The notes beneath the pieces were generated by a model, which did no database searches, was not told where the DNA came from, and worked only from the letters and a program-made list of their open reading frames with translations. Below, one piece after another: positions 31,360-40,428 of a stretch of 46,333 nt of DNA. Numbering within the stretch: the first letter of the stretch is position 1; each line of letters starts with the position of its first letter. The translations under genes were made by a program, and so were the position numbers. The stretch lies in contig CAMNAJ010000003.1 of assembly GCA_946530935.1 (NCBI GenBank), positions 1 to 46,333 of the forward strand, in the 5' to 3' direction. The DNA is from an uncultured Candidatus Saccharibacteria bacterium. Its GTDB lineage: Bacteria; Patescibacteriota; Saccharimonadia; Saccharimonadales; Saccharimonadaceae.

Positions 31360-32993
31360 TGAACGATGCGAAGGAGGAAATTAAATCTCGGCTTAGCATT
31401 GAAGATGTGGTTGGGCGCTATGTGGAGCTGAAACGGGCCGGCCGTAACTTAAAAGGCCATTCACCTTGGGGAGTAGACAAAACTCCAAGTTTTATGGTTT
31501 CTCCAGAAAAAGGCATTTGGCATGATTTTTCCGCCAACAAAGGCGGCGATATTTTCACCTTTGTTATGGAAGTTGAGGGAATCAGTTTCAAAGACGCAAT
31601 GGAAAAGCTTGCTGCTGAAGCCGGGGTTGATTTAACTAAATATCGTGGCGGTGATCCAAATATCACCAGGCGAAAACTTCGCGCTAAAGAAGCCTTAGAA
31701 CTTGCCACTCGTTATTATCAAGCCTGTCTTGCCCGTAATCGCAACGTCTGTGAATACGTTTTTTATAAACGAAACTTAAATCGCGGCACCGTAAGAGAAT
31801 TCAAAATTGGCTATTCTCCAGCAAGCGGCAAAGCCCTTTACGACGTCTTAACAAAACGCGATTTTAAAGATCAAGAGCTTCGCGACGCCGGTCTTTTAAA
31901 CCAATACGGAAAAGATATGTTTAGAGATCGCATGATGATACCATTTATTGATACTACCGGCAACATTATCGGGTTTACTGCTAGGATTGTTGGTAAAGGT
32001 GAACCAAAATACTTGAACACCCAAGATACAATTCTATTCAATAAATCACGCTTTATCTTTGGTTTGCACAATGCCAAAGAATCTATCCGAAAAAATGGCT
32101 TCGTAGTCATTGTGGAAGGAAATATGGATGTCATTTCGTCTCATCAAGCAGGTGTCAAAGAGGCAGTTGCTACATCCGGCACTGCTATGACGGAACAACA
32201 AATCAAAGCTCTTTCAAATCTCACATCAGATATTCGTCTTGCCTATGATGGCGATGAAGCTGGCGTTAAAGCGACAGAACGTGCTATCATGCTAGCCGGT
32301 GATCTCGGCATTGATCTAACTGTAATTTCCGATTATCACGGTGCCAAAGACCCAGACGAACTAATTCAAAAAGACCCAAAGCTTTGGCAACAAGCTGTCG
32401 AAGAGCGTGTGCCAGCTGTTGATTGGCTTCTTCAAAAATATGAAGAAAATCTCAACCTCCGCCTCGCCCCCGACAAAAAGAAATATTCCGATGTCGCCTT
32501 AAAACTTCTCGGTTATATTAAAGATGAAGTTGAACGTGCCACCTATGAAGAAAAAGTTGCCAAAAAACTTGGTATCGAGGTTGAAATACTGCGAAAAAAA
32601 GGCACTCGCTTGACTAAAAAACTTGAGGAATCTGCAAATAGTAAGTTCTATAAGAAACCAAAAACTACTATTATTCCAGACCATATTAAGAAAATGGAAA
32701 ATAGTCTTCTGGCTCTAAAAATTTTCGGCGGAGTCACAAAAACTAAAATCCCATTTGATGTTCCAGAAGAAGAAACTAAAATTGATGAACTTGAATTAAT
32801 CTTTTCGAGCGACCATGAAAACATCAAAGACCCAGATTACGAAAAAGAGGCCGCCGAATTAATGGGGCGCTATAACGCTGAATATAAAAAAGAACGTATC
32901 AAAGAACTAAACGAAAAACTATCCACCGTTGACGAAGAATCTACAGAGTACGACAAGATACTGCGAGAGATTACTGACTTGCAAAAATCCTAA
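31359..32993 (+). CDS. dnaG: DNA primase DnaG with degenerate zinc site
   Basis: 544 residues. The N-terminal domain keeps the fold signature (VELKRAGRNLKGHSPW, DKTPSFMVSPEKGIWHDF, GGDIFTFVMEVEGISF), but the CHC2 zinc ligands are gone: the usual CPFH reads SPWG (35-38) and HCFGC reads HDFSA (55-59). The catalytic TOPRIM domain is complete (VIVEGNMDVISSHQAG, AYDGDEAG with DxD). The C-terminal helicase-binding domain is reduced. It makes RNA primers for replication. rpoD follows after 21 bases, as in the classical macromolecular synthesis operon (rpsU-dnaG-rpoD, here without rpsU). Confidence 0.95.
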   Translation: MNDAKEEIKSRLSIEDVVGRYVELKRAGRNLKGHSPWGVDKTPSFMVSPEKGIWHDFSANKGGDIFTFVMEVEGISFKDAMEKLAAEAGVDLTKYRGGDPNITRRKLRAKEALELATRYYQACLARNRNVCEYVFYKRNLNRGTVREFKIGYSPASGKALYDVLTKRDFKDQELRDAGLLNQYGKDMFRDRMMIPFIDTTGNIIGFTARIVGKGEPKYLNTQDTILFNKSRFIFGLHNAKESIRKNGFVVIVEGNMDVISSHQAGVKEAVATSGTAMTEQQIKALSNLTSDIRLAYDGDEAGVKATERAIMLAGDLGIDLTVISDYHGAKDPDELIQKDPKLWQQAVEERVPAVDWLLQKYEENLNLRLAPDKKKYSDVALKLLGYIKDEVERATYEEKVAKKLGIEVEILRKKGTRLTKKLEESANSKFYKKPKTTIIPDHIKKMENSLLALKIFGGVTKTKIPFDVPEEETKIDELELIFSSDHENIKDPDYEKEAAELMGRYNAEYKKERIKELNEKLSTVDEESTEYDKILREITDLQKS

Positions 32994-33014
32994 ATCTAGT
33001 CTATACTTTATTCA

Positions 33015-33989
33015 ATGAATTCTAATAGTGATGATATTTTGAATCCAAGCGATTTAGCGCTTGATTTTGATGAGCCAGAATCATCTGATCTCGAAGGAGA
33101 AGAAGAGCTTAGCGACGAAGATCTCGCCATTACGGCCGAGAATGTCGACGCTTTTGCTGATGATTCTGTTCGCCTCTATCTTCGTGAAATTGGTAAAATT
33201 CCACTTCTCACCCCAGAAGAGGAAGCCGATCTCGCACAGCGTATTGTAAAAGGTGACAAAAAAGCTAAAGACAAAATGGTTGAATCAAACATGCGTCTTG
33301 TTGTTTCAATTGCTAAACGCTATGGTGGTCGTGGTCTCGACTTCCTTGATCTCATCCAAGAGGGAAATACTGGTCTTCTTCGTGCTGTTGAAAAATTTGA
33401 TCCAGAAAAAGGCTTTAAATTTTCAACCTACGCCACTTGGTGGGTTCGCCAAGCCATCACTCGTGCTATTGCTGATCAGGCTCGTACCATTCGTATTCCA
33501 GTCCATATGGTTGAAACGATTAATAAGGTTCTTCGTACCACTCGTAAGCTCACTTCCGAGCTAAATCGCGAACCAACCAATGAAGAAATCGCTAAAGAAC
33601 TCGATATGGAGCCAGAAAAAGTAGACTATGTCATGCGCATCAAACAGGACATCGCCTCTCTTGATGCTTCCGTCGGTCGTGAAGGTGATGATGAAGATTC
33701 CGTACTCGGTGATTTTGTTGAAGATGAAGAACGCGATTCGCCAGAAGATTCTGCCGCTAACCAAATTTTAAAAGAACAATTATCAGAAATAATTGCAACC
33801 CTCACCGACAGGGAACAAAAAATCATTCGCCTCCGTTTTGGTATCGGTGGCGGTCGTCCTCATACTCTTGAAGAAGTCGGTAATGAATTTGATGTTACCC
33901 GTGAGCGTATCCGCCAGATTGAAGCAAAGGCTCTCTCAAAACTTCGCAAGAATAAAGATACGAAAAAACTACACGAATATCTAAAATAG
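33015..33989 (+). CDS. rpoD: Main sigma factor RpoD (sigma70 family)
   Basis: 324 residues. Region 1.2 ([21 protein letters not shown]), regions 2.1-2.4 ([40 protein letters not shown]), region 3 and regions 4.1-4.2 ([20 protein letters not shown]) are all intact. An acidic N-terminal tail (about 45 residues) replaces region 1.1, and the long non-conserved insert is missing, as in small primary sigmas. It recognises the TTGACA/TATAAT promoters seen throughout the window. TATACT lies seven bases before its ATG, so it can also be read separately from dnaG. Confidence 0.96.
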   Translation: MNSNSDDILNPSDLALDFDEPESSDLEGEEELSDEDLAITAENVDAFADDSVRLYLREIGKIPLLTPEEEADLAQRIVKGDKKAKDKMVESNMRLVVSIAKRYGGRGLDFLDLIQEGNTGLLRAVEKFDPEKGFKFSTYATWWVRQAITRAIADQARTIRIPVHMVETINKVLRTTRKLTSELNREPTNEEIAKELDMEPEKVDYVMRIKQDIASLDASVGREGDDEDSVLGDFVEDEERDSPEDSAANQILKEQLSEIIATLTDREQKIIRLRFGIGGGRPHTLEEVGNEFDVTRERIRQIEAKALSKLRKNKDTKKLHEYLK

Positions 33990-33996
33990 GAGGTAT

Positions 33997-34467
33997 ATGT
34001 TAAAAAAACTAACTATATTTGTAGCAACACTCGTAATGGGTATTGCTGTTTTGGCCGTACCGACCGCTAATGTTATGGCAGATGGCCCTAGTCAGCACAG
34101 CCAGACTACTCACCAAAACGTAGCAGTTAATGACGGCGGCACAAAAACAGCTATTTTAAACAAATGTGGTTCGCAAGCTGACGATGAAAACGGCGGCGGC
34201 ATCATGTGCCTTCTAAGAGAAGGTCTTAATATCATGACTTACGTCGTTGGTGCTCTTGGTTTTGCTGCCATTGTTTGGTGTGGCATCCTCTATCTCACCG
34301 CTGGCGACAATGAAGAACAAGTCAAAAAAGCCAAACGTCGTATCTTTGAAGTGATTGTTGGCGTTGCTCTATTTATTCTTGCTAACGCCATTGTTCAATG
34401 GCTCACCGGTGATACCCCAGATACTGGCAATATCTTTCCTCCAGCAATTTACTCTATTATCGGGTAA
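33997..34467 (+). CDS. T4SS-pilin-type (VirB2-like) membrane protein
   Basis: 156 residues. A signal peptide (MLKKLTIFVATLVMGIAVLA, cleavage near ANVMADG) is followed by a short outside region with two cysteines and two membrane helices (about 78-101, LNIMTYVVGALGFAAIVWCG; and 112-131, IFEVIVGVALFILANAIVQW) joined by a charged AGDNEEQVKKAKRR loop. This matches the T4SS_pilin family frequent in CPR genomes, related in layout to VirB2/TrbC. No other T4SS gene is in the window. GGAGG precedes the ATG, seven bases after rpoD, so it is co-transcribed with it. Confidence 0.75.
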   Translation: MLKKLTIFVATLVMGIAVLAVPTANVMADGPSQHSQTTHQNVAVNDGGTKTAILNKCGSQADDENGGGIMCLLREGLNIMTYVVGALGFAAIVWCGILYLTAGDNEEQVKKAKRRIFEVIVGVALFILANAIVQWLTGDTPDTGNIFPPAIYSIIG

Positions 34468-34470
34468 ATT

Positions 34471-35382
34471 ATGCGTCGTCTATTAGTTGTTTATAATCCA
34501 AACTCTTCAAATTATATTCGTGTAAAAAACGAAGTTTTAGATAGGTTGCCAGAATTAAATGGCTTCATTATTGGTAAATTTATCATCGAAAAAGCACCTT
34601 TTGAAAAAAACGTTGATCGTTTAATTAAGGTCTTACAAGATGGCGATATCGTTCTTTCTGCTGGCGGTGACGCTACGGCTTCTGTTTGTGCAAACGCCAT
34701 TTTAATCTCCGAGAAAGACGCTTCGCTCTCAGTCTTACCTTACGGAAACTTCAACGATCTAGCAAGAACCTTGAGAACATTTGAATTAGACGACGTTTTA
34801 AAGAATGATTTTAAAACTGTGAATCTTTATCCTCTAGATATTATTGCTGATGGAGAACATTGGCGCTACGCAACCTGTTATGTCACAATCGGCATGACTG
34901 CCGAAGCTGTCGAGCTATTTGATAATCAAAAGATTCGTAAAAAACTTCAAAAAGGCCACAAAAGCTCTTGGCGTTCATACATTTATCTGGCTAAATGGTA
35001 TTTTAAAAATCGTCGCAAAAAAACATTTATCCCAGAATTTAAGCTAAATGGCGTGTTACAGCACAAAAAAACTTCAGATTATGCCGCCGTGAATGGTCGT
35101 TCAATGTCTCGTATTATGAAGGGCGGGGAAGACTATTTGAAACCAGTTATTTTTAGAAGCGAAACCGACCGTCTCGCTACAAATCTATGGCGTCTAGTAA
35201 AACTAATGACGAAAAGTATTCTTTCGCGCGTGCCTGGACACGACACCAAGGGTGACGTACTAGAATTTTTGGAACCATCAGATGTAGAACTTCAAGCCGA
35301 AGGCGAGTATAAGACCTTCGAAAAGGTTAATAAAATTGAGATTAGGAAAACCAAAAAATGTCTGAAAGTAGTTCAAAACTAG
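34471..35382 (+). CDS. Diacylglycerol-kinase-family lipid kinase
   Basis: 303 residues. DAGK catalytic pattern: LLVVYNPNSS at the start, VLSAGGDATAS (62-71; usually GGDGT, here Ala68) and VLPYGNFNDLARTLR (usually PxGTxNDxAR). It would phosphorylate diacylglycerol or a related lipid with ATP at the inner face of the membrane, for lipid recycling or undecaprenol-like carriers. Three bases after the T4SS pilin. The last 25 bases overlap the start of the zeta-like kinase gene. Confidence 0.8.
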   Translation: MRRLLVVYNPNSSNYIRVKNEVLDRLPELNGFIIGKFIIEKAPFEKNVDRLIKVLQDGDIVLSAGGDATASVCANAILISEKDASLSVLPYGNFNDLARTLRTFELDDVLKNDFKTVNLYPLDIIADGEHWRYATCYVTIGMTAEAVELFDNQKIRKKLQKGHKSSWRSYIYLAKWYFKNRRKKTFIPEFKLNGVLQHKKTSDYAAVNGRSMSRIMKGGEDYLKPVIFRSETDRLATNLWRLVKLMTKSILSRVPGHDTKGDVLEFLEPSDVELQAEGEYKTFEKVNKIEIRKTKKCLKVVQN

Positions 35383-36158
35383 AGCAAATCATCGCCTACA
35401 TGAAGACGCACTGGCCTAGCCAGGTCAAACCAGAGTGGCAAGTGGGTTTAAATGACTATGCTACAATTCTCCCAAAAGTTCTAAAGGACTTAACTATATC
35501 AAAAACCAAGAGTCGTAATTTAATTCGCATTGCTGGGCTATCCGGTTCCGGTAAAACCACTCAACTTCTTCCTGCTACCGAAAGCTATTTTAAGAATAGG
35601 GAATTAGACCCAGTTTTAGTTGCAGCCCGTGTTTTCGTAGAATATCACCCCCATTTTAAAGAAATCAGGGACTACTACGGTGAAGAAAACCTTCGCAAGA
35701 TGACTGATGAGTTTTCAACAATTATGCTCTTTCTCGCTATTACGGAGCTAATTAAAAATGGCTACGACATTATTCTAGATGTAACTCTCCTTGATCCAGC
35801 GATGGAAAAAATCCTTCAGGAGATGCTTGAGGCGGCCAAATATAATCAGATCATTTTAATGATTGCCATTTCTCCAGTTATTACGGAAAAGTTTTTAAGT
35901 GGCCGCGCTTGGCGACACACCAAAGAAACCGAAGAGGAATTCATTCGCGCGACCAAAAAGTCACTTGTTTACTATGCAGAAAACCATCCAGATACGCATA
36001 TTATTCTTTGGAGTGTTTATGATAAACCACCAATCTTTGATGGCAAAATCAAGGACTGTTTGGGGATATTTGAAGATTATCAAATGCGTACGCTTCCTCC
36101 GAAAAAAGATGATGATGAGCGCCGTGAGGCTAAAATAGAATATCTTAAAAATCTTTAA
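35358..36158 (+). CDS. Zeta-toxin-like P-loop kinase
   Basis: 266 residues. A helical N-terminus (1-50) is followed by Walker A GLSGSGKTTQ (60-69), DIILDVTLLDP (substrate/Walker B-like region) and SGRAWRHTKETEEEF, similar to the zeta-toxin/PezT kinase core. Zeta toxins phosphorylate UDP-N-acetylglucosamine; other members act on different small substrates. No antitoxin-like gene is adjacent, since the upstream gene is a lipid kinase, so a housekeeping kinase is as likely as a toxin. It overlaps the upstream gene by 25 bases and its stop directly abuts the stop of the opposite APH-like gene. Confidence 0.7.
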   Translation: MSESSSKLEQIIAYMKTHWPSQVKPEWQVGLNDYATILPKVLKDLTISKTKSRNLIRIAGLSGSGKTTQLLPATESYFKNRELDPVLVAARVFVEYHPHFKEIRDYYGEENLRKMTDEFSTIMLFLAITELIKNGYDIILDVTLLDPAMEKILQEMLEAAKYNQIILMIAISPVITEKFLSGRAWRHTKETEEEFIRATKKSLVYYAENHPDTHIILWSVYDKPPIFDGKIKDCLGIFEDYQMRTLPPKKDDDERREAKIEYLKNL

Positions 36159-36971
36159 TTAAAGCTCTGGTAAAGTGATTTCTGGAAAATTAGTTCTAAT
36201 ATGGTCGGCGTAGCCAGCATCGATGTTTTTCCAGGCTTCTTTCATACGGTCGATATCGGCCGTATCTTTAAACTGTGACAAAAATGCCGATTCAAAATCC
36301 TTTGGTACTGGACGAGAAAGTATTCTCGCCTCATCCATCTGTGGGTTACCTGTACCAGCAAAGCAGAAATCAATTACGCCAATCACTTTATCATTCTCAT
36401 CGAGAAGGATATTTCCAAGATTTAAATCTCCGTGCACCAGTTTATTTTGCTCTGTCGCTTTGATAAAATCATGGTCTGCATCGATGTGTTTAGCGTAGTG
36501 CTCGTAATCTAGCTCTTTTAAAAAATTCGACAAAGGATATTTTACTTCTTTTGGTGCACCGCGAAGATCAATTCCAGAAAGTTCCTTAATAAACTTTGCA
36601 ACATCATATGCTGCCCCAGTTAAAGCGGTGTGCGATAGATGATAAATCCTATCTCCAAGCGTATACCCCTCAATTTTTTGATGTACTGAATACGGGCGGT
36701 GTTTTTTATCATAATAAAGTTTCATCTGTGGAGTATAAAAACTAGTTTTACCATCCACAAAATTACAAACGGCCGCATCTTTTATAATCATTTTTGACCA
36801 AAAAGGGTTTCTCGGAAATCTGAAAAAATACGATCCTTCGTTTGTAGTAACTTCAATTACGATATTTGTCCACCCAGTTAGAATATGCTCGGTCTGTACA
36901 ATTTTTTTCTCTGGGAAAGTCTCGGCAATAATCTTATCTAACGGGTCCTTGGTAGTAAAAAAACTCACCAT
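36159..36971 (-). CDS. Aminoglycoside/choline-kinase-like phosphotransferase (APH fold)
   Basis: 270 residues. Brenner motif LVHGDLNLGNILLDEN (178-193: His180, Asp182, Asn187) and metal-binding IDFCFAGTGNP (Asp201) are intact, as in APH/choline kinases. The N-terminal lobe shows LTGWTNIVIEV and YFFRFPRNP for nucleotide binding. Likely phosphorylates a small alcohol or sugar (choline, ethanolamine or an amino sugar). It has a leaderless promoter shared back to back with the gene at 37002. Its stop and the opposite stop form the palindrome CTTTAATTAAAG. Confidence 0.8.
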   Translation of the reverse strand: MVSFFTTKDPLDKIIAETFPEKKIVQTEHILTGWTNIVIEVTTNEGSYFFRFPRNPFWSKMIIKDAAVCNFVDGKTSFYTPQMKLYYDKKHRPYSVHQKIEGYTLGDRIYHLSHTALTGAAYDVAKFIKELSGIDLRGAPKEVKYPLSNFLKELDYEHYAKHIDADHDFIKATEQNKLVHGDLNLGNILLDENDKVIGVIDFCFAGTGNPQMDEARILSRPVPKDFESAFLSQFKDTADIDRMKEAWKNIDAGYADHIRTNFPEITLPEL

Positions 36972-36977
36972 ATATAT

Positions 36978-36995
36978 ATTATATCATGTTATACT
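36978..36995. promoter_or_regulatory. Miniature bidirectional promoter, same design as at 22829
   Basis: TGATATAAT on minus (36986-36978) abuts TGTTATACT on plus (36987-36995). Each is six bases from its ATG (36971 and 37002). The intergenic space is 30 bases (6+9+9+6). Confidence 0.7.
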
Positions 36996-37001
36996 TAAGA
37001 T

Positions 37002-37568
37002 ATGGAAAATGTAAAAATCCTCGCTATTGTTGGCATGAGCGGTAGTGGTAAATCCGTCATTGTCGACCATCTTACCGATAAAGGCTATCCTAAAGTATAC
37101 TTTGGGGGCATGATCTATAAAGAAATGGAAAAACGCGGCATCGTGCGCACCGAAGATGGTGAATCTGAAAAAGAATTCCGCGAAATGATTCGCGAAACAG
37201 AAGGCAAAGACTGGGTAGTTCGCCAAGTCATCGCCGAGACTAAAGATCTTATCTCTGCCGGCCAAAAGCGAATCATTCTAGATGGCGTTTATTCATGGAC
37301 CGAATACAAAACTTTAAAACATGAATTTCCGCAGTGTTTAACCTTCATCGCCATTGTTGTAGATAAAAAACTTCGCTATAAGCGTGTAGCTGTTCGTCCA
37401 AACCGTCCTTTTGATACTACTGCCATCCGTGAACGCGACCGCTCTGAAATTGAAAACCTAGAAAAAGGTGGGCCAATCGCCGCCGCGGATTATTATGTAC
37501 TAAATAACGGCACCATCGAGGATGTAAAAACTCGCGTGGACGAAATACTAAAGGAGATTGAGTTTTGA
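37002..37568 (+). CDS. P-loop nucleotide/dephospho-CoA-kinase-like protein (archaeal UPF0200-like)
   Basis: 188 residues. Walker A GMSGSGKS (11-18), then YFGGMIYKEMEKRGI, resembling the GFPVxxMGDVxREExxRRG stretch of the archaeal UPF0200/dephospho-CoA-kinase-like family. ILDGVYSWTEY, AVRPNRPFD, IRERDRSEIENLEKGGPIAAADYYVLN (shown by its parts RERDRSEIE and AAADYYVLNNG) match the lid and the ADxxIxNxG end of that family. It would phosphorylate a nucleotide or coenzyme precursor. The TTG start of the next gene overlaps its TGA. Confidence 0.7.
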   Translation: MENVKILAIVGMSGSGKSVIVDHLTDKGYPKVYFGGMIYKEMEKRGIVRTEDGESEKEFREMIRETEGKDWVVRQVIAETKDLISAGQKRIILDGVYSWTEYKTLKHEFPQCLTFIAIVVDKKLRYKRVAVRPNRPFDTTAIRERDRSEIENLEKGGPIAAADYYVLNNGTIEDVKTRVDEILKEIEF

Positions 37569-38011
37569 GTAATCTAGACAACATATCAAACGTTGCGTAC
37601 AAAAAAGGGAACTGGATGCGCTATTCTTTCTGGGCAATCGCCGCTGCCGCCATCTTTATCCTTTTTTCAATGTTTTTTAATACGATGTTTAATAATGGCG
37701 AAATCTCTGCTGCCGTACCAGAAGGTTACACTTTTGCGGTAACTGATCATTACGCTGAAGGAAGTAACCTTCGTACAACCTATTATGTCTATAAAGACCA
37801 TATTATCGTTGAAGACGAAAGCGTCTATAATAACGTCGTAAACCGTACTCTTTTAATCTATGACAACATTAGTACTGCAAATTTGAAGTTAGATGAAAAC
37901 GATACCACAGAAGTCTGCGAGCTCGGTGCATGCTACCAACGCCCAAAGGTTCTAGCGGTCATCAAAAAACTAATTTCGCGTAGGGTTGGCCGCGAGTATA
38001 TAGGATTGTAA
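37565..38011 (+). CDS. Single-helix membrane protein, unknown (148 aa)
   Basis: 148 residues with a TTG start overlapping the previous stop (TTGA). AAAGGAG lies eight bases upstream, which favours this start over the ATG at 37615. A short inside part, a membrane helix (about 20-42, SFWAIAAAAIFILFSMFF) and an outside beta-rich domain with two cysteines (VCELGACYQR). Coupled to the kinase before it and two bases from polA after it. No family recognised. Confidence 0.7.
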   Translation: MSNLDNISNVAYKKGNWMRYSFWAIAAAAIFILFSMFFNTMFNNGEISAAVPEGYTFAVTDHYAEGSNLRTTYYVYKDHIIVEDESVYNNVVNRTLLIYDNISTANLKLDENDTTEVCELGACYQRPKVLAVIKKLISRRVGREYIGL

Positions 38012-38013
38012 TC

Positions 38014-40392
38014 ATGAAACGCCTGGTTTTAATCGATGGAAAATCGGTTTTTTACCGTGGCTACTATGCAATGGGCGCCCTTAGCCTCTCAGATGGTACT
38101 CCGACTGGTGGCATCTATGGCTTCGCTGCTATTGCTATGGAAATTGTTAAGAAGATTAATCCTACTAAGGTCGTTGTGGCATGGGATTCTCATACTTCAG
38201 TGTCAAAGCGTCGCGCCATTTATCCAGACTACAAAGCTGGTCGCGTCAAGCCAGGCGAAGATTTTTACGCTCAAATTCCACTTCTAAAAGAGCTGATAAA
38301 AGATTTAGGTTGGGATTTTGTCGAATTAGACAATTACGAGGCTGATGATATTATCGGCACACTTAGTCAAAAAGCCGACGAAGCCGGCGACTATGAAACA
38401 TTCATTATTTCTTCTGATCTCGATATGCTCCAAATCATCGATGATAATACTCATATGTGGCGTATTCTTAAAGGCTTTACAAATATTGAAAAAATCGATG
38501 TTAAGGAATTTGAAGAGAAATACGGCATTAAAAAGAATCAATTTCTTGATCTTAAATCGCTTAAAGGCGATTCTTCTGATAACATTCCGGGCGTCCCGGG
38601 AATTGGCGAAAAAACCGCCGCAAAGCTCTTAAACGATTACGGCACACTAGATAATATTTATGACAATCTAGACAAAATTTCTGGTGCGCTAAAAGAAAAA
38701 TTATCATCTGGAAAAGATAGTGCCTACATGTCTAAACAGATTGCAAAAATCATGTTCGACGCCCCAGTTGAATTAAACGATATCCCAGATTTTGAATTTA
38801 ATAAAGATCAAATCATCTCTGGCTTAAAGAAACTCCAATTTAATTCGCTTATCCGTAAAATCGAAAAAGAAGCTTCTATTAAAAAAACAGAAAAAGCGCC
38901 AGACAGTCCTGCACTAATCACGGATGCTCCAGTTGCTCCAACTCCAGTAAAAGTAGTAGAATCTGCTGATTTGCCTCTTATTAGTTACGACATAAAAAGC
39001 GATATGCATAAAAATGCAGCCCTCGCAAAAAAAGTCCTTTCAGGCGAAAAATTTTGGGATCTTTCTCAAGCAGCATTTCTCATTAACCCGCTCGCTCGTA
39101 GCACTGAAGAGGAACGCTCTTCCAATTTAGTTGCAGTTTATCACGAGCAAGTCGAAGCCTTTAAAGATGCCCCAAGGCTTTATTGGGTTTTAACAGAGCT
39201 TGATTTACCACTTATTCCAATTCTTTACAAGATGGAAGAAAAGGGCATGCTAATTGATAAAAATTATTTCAAAAATCTCCAAGAAGAGTATTTAGAAGAA
39301 GTAAAAAAACTCGAAAAAGAAATCTATGCTCTTGCGAACAAAGAATTTAATGTAAATTCACCAATTCAACTTTCAGAAGTGTTATTTACTGATCTCAATT
39401 TGCCGACCAAAGGCATCAAAAAGACCTCCCGTGGTTATTCTACTGGCGCCAAAGAACTTGAAAAGCTAAAAGATTTGCATCCAGTTATTCCAAAAATTAT
39501 GGAATATCGCGAAGCTGCAAAACTCCTCTCTACCTACATCACCCCAATTCCGGACCTTGCCGATAATAATAATCGTATTCATACTACCTTTACCCAAAAT
39601 GTGACTGCCACTGGCCGGTTGTCCAGTTTAAACCCAAACCTTCAAAATATTCCAGTTCGTACTGAAGAAGGAAAACGCATTCGCACTGGCTTCGTAGCAC
39701 CAGAAGGGAAAGTCCTAGTTTCTGCCGACTATTCGCAGTTTGAACTCCGCCTGGCCGCAGTTTTATCAGGCGACAAAAAGCTCATCGACGATTTTAATTC
39801 CGGTATCGATATTCATACAAAAACCGCCTCAGAAGCATTTCATGTACCGTTTTCCGAGGTTACTAAAAATCAGCGCCGCGCTGCAAAAGTAATCAATTTC
39901 GGCATTATTTACGGTATGAGCGTTAAAGGATTGTCCGATGCAGCTGGCATGCCATTTTACGAAGCTAAGAAGTTTATTGAGGATTACTTTAAACTTCGTG
40001 CTCCTATCAAGCAAAAATTAGATAGTTTCTTAAAGCAGGCAAGGGAACAAGGTTACGTAGAAACATTTTACGGTCGTCGCCGTCCGACTCCAGATGTTAA
40101 ATCCACCAATTTCATTATCCGCCAGGCCGCTGAACGTGCCGCTGCTAACATGCCAATCCAGGGAACAGAAGCCGACCTGATGAAACGCGCTATGATTAAT
40201 GTCGATCAATCTTTACCAGCTGGTGCTGAACTTGTAATGCAGGTGCACGATTCGCTGATTGTTGAATGTGACGAGAATATTGCAAATGAAATTGCAGTTT
40301 TGTTAAAGCATAAAATGGAATCCGTTGCACCGGAACTCGCCATCAAACTTGCCGTAGAAGTTACAATCGGCAAGAATTGGGGCGAACTTTAA
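38014..40392 (+). CDS. polA: DNA polymerase I
   Basis: 792 residues. The N-terminal 5'-3' exonuclease (1 to about 290) shows VAWDSHTSVSKRRAIYPDYK, LDNYEADDIIGTLSQKA, KGDSSDNIPGVPGIGEKTA. The polymerase domain (about 395-792) shows TGRLSSLNPNLQNIPVR, motif A VSADYSQFELRLAA, motif B RRAAKVINFGIIYGMS and motif C MQVHDSLIVEC. The part between them (about 290-390) is short and has no DxE exonuclease motif, so proofreading is absent, as in Taq-type enzymes. It fills gaps and removes RNA primers. Follows the small membrane-protein gene by two bases. Only a weak hairpin (TGGAA/TTCCA, near 40396) follows. Confidence 0.96.
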   Translation: MKRLVLIDGKSVFYRGYYAMGALSLSDGTPTGGIYGFAAIAMEIVKKINPTKVVVAWDSHTSVSKRRAIYPDYKAGRVKPGEDFYAQIPLLKELIKDLGWDFVELDNYEADDIIGTLSQKADEAGDYETFIISSDLDMLQIIDDNTHMWRILKGFTNIEKIDVKEFEEKYGIKKNQFLDLKSLKGDSSDNIPGVPGIGEKTAAKLLNDYGTLDNIYDNLDKISGALKEKLSSGKDSAYMSKQIAKIMFDAPVELNDIPDFEFNKDQIISGLKKLQFNSLIRKIEKEASIKKTEKAPDSPALITDAPVAPTPVKVVESADLPLISYDIKSDMHKNAALAKKVLSGEKFWDLSQAAFLINPLARSTEEERSSNLVAVYHEQVEAFKDAPRLYWVLTELDLPLIPILYKMEEKGMLIDKNYFKNLQEEYLEEVKKLEKEIYALANKEFNVNSPIQLSEVLFTDLNLPTKGIKKTSRGYSTGAKELEKLKDLHPVIPKIMEYREAAKLLSTYITPIPDLADNNNRIHTTFTQNVTATGRLSSLNPNLQNIPVRTEEGKRIRTGFVAPEGKVLVSADYSQFELRLAAVLSGDKKLIDDFNSGIDIHTKTASEAFHVPFSEVTKNQRRAAKVINFGIIYGMSVKGLSDAAGMPFYEAKKFIEDYFKLRAPIKQKLDSFLKQAREQGYVETFYGRRRPTPDVKSTNFIIRQAAERAAANMPIQGTEADLMKRAMINVDQSLPAGAELVMQVHDSLIVECDENIANEIAVLLKHKMESVAPELAIKLAVEVTIGKNWGEL

Positions 40393-40428
40393 TTGTGGAA
40401 AAATTCCATATTTAGTGTTAAAAAGTCC

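Noticed and set aside
33997-34467. A type IV secretion or conjugation locus
   Set aside because: Only the pilin-type protein is present, next to rpoD and a lipid kinase; there is no VirB4, VirD4 or relaxase gene in the window.
35358-36158. Complete toxin-antitoxin system
   Set aside because: No epsilon-like or other small antitoxin gene is adjacent; only the kinase is present.
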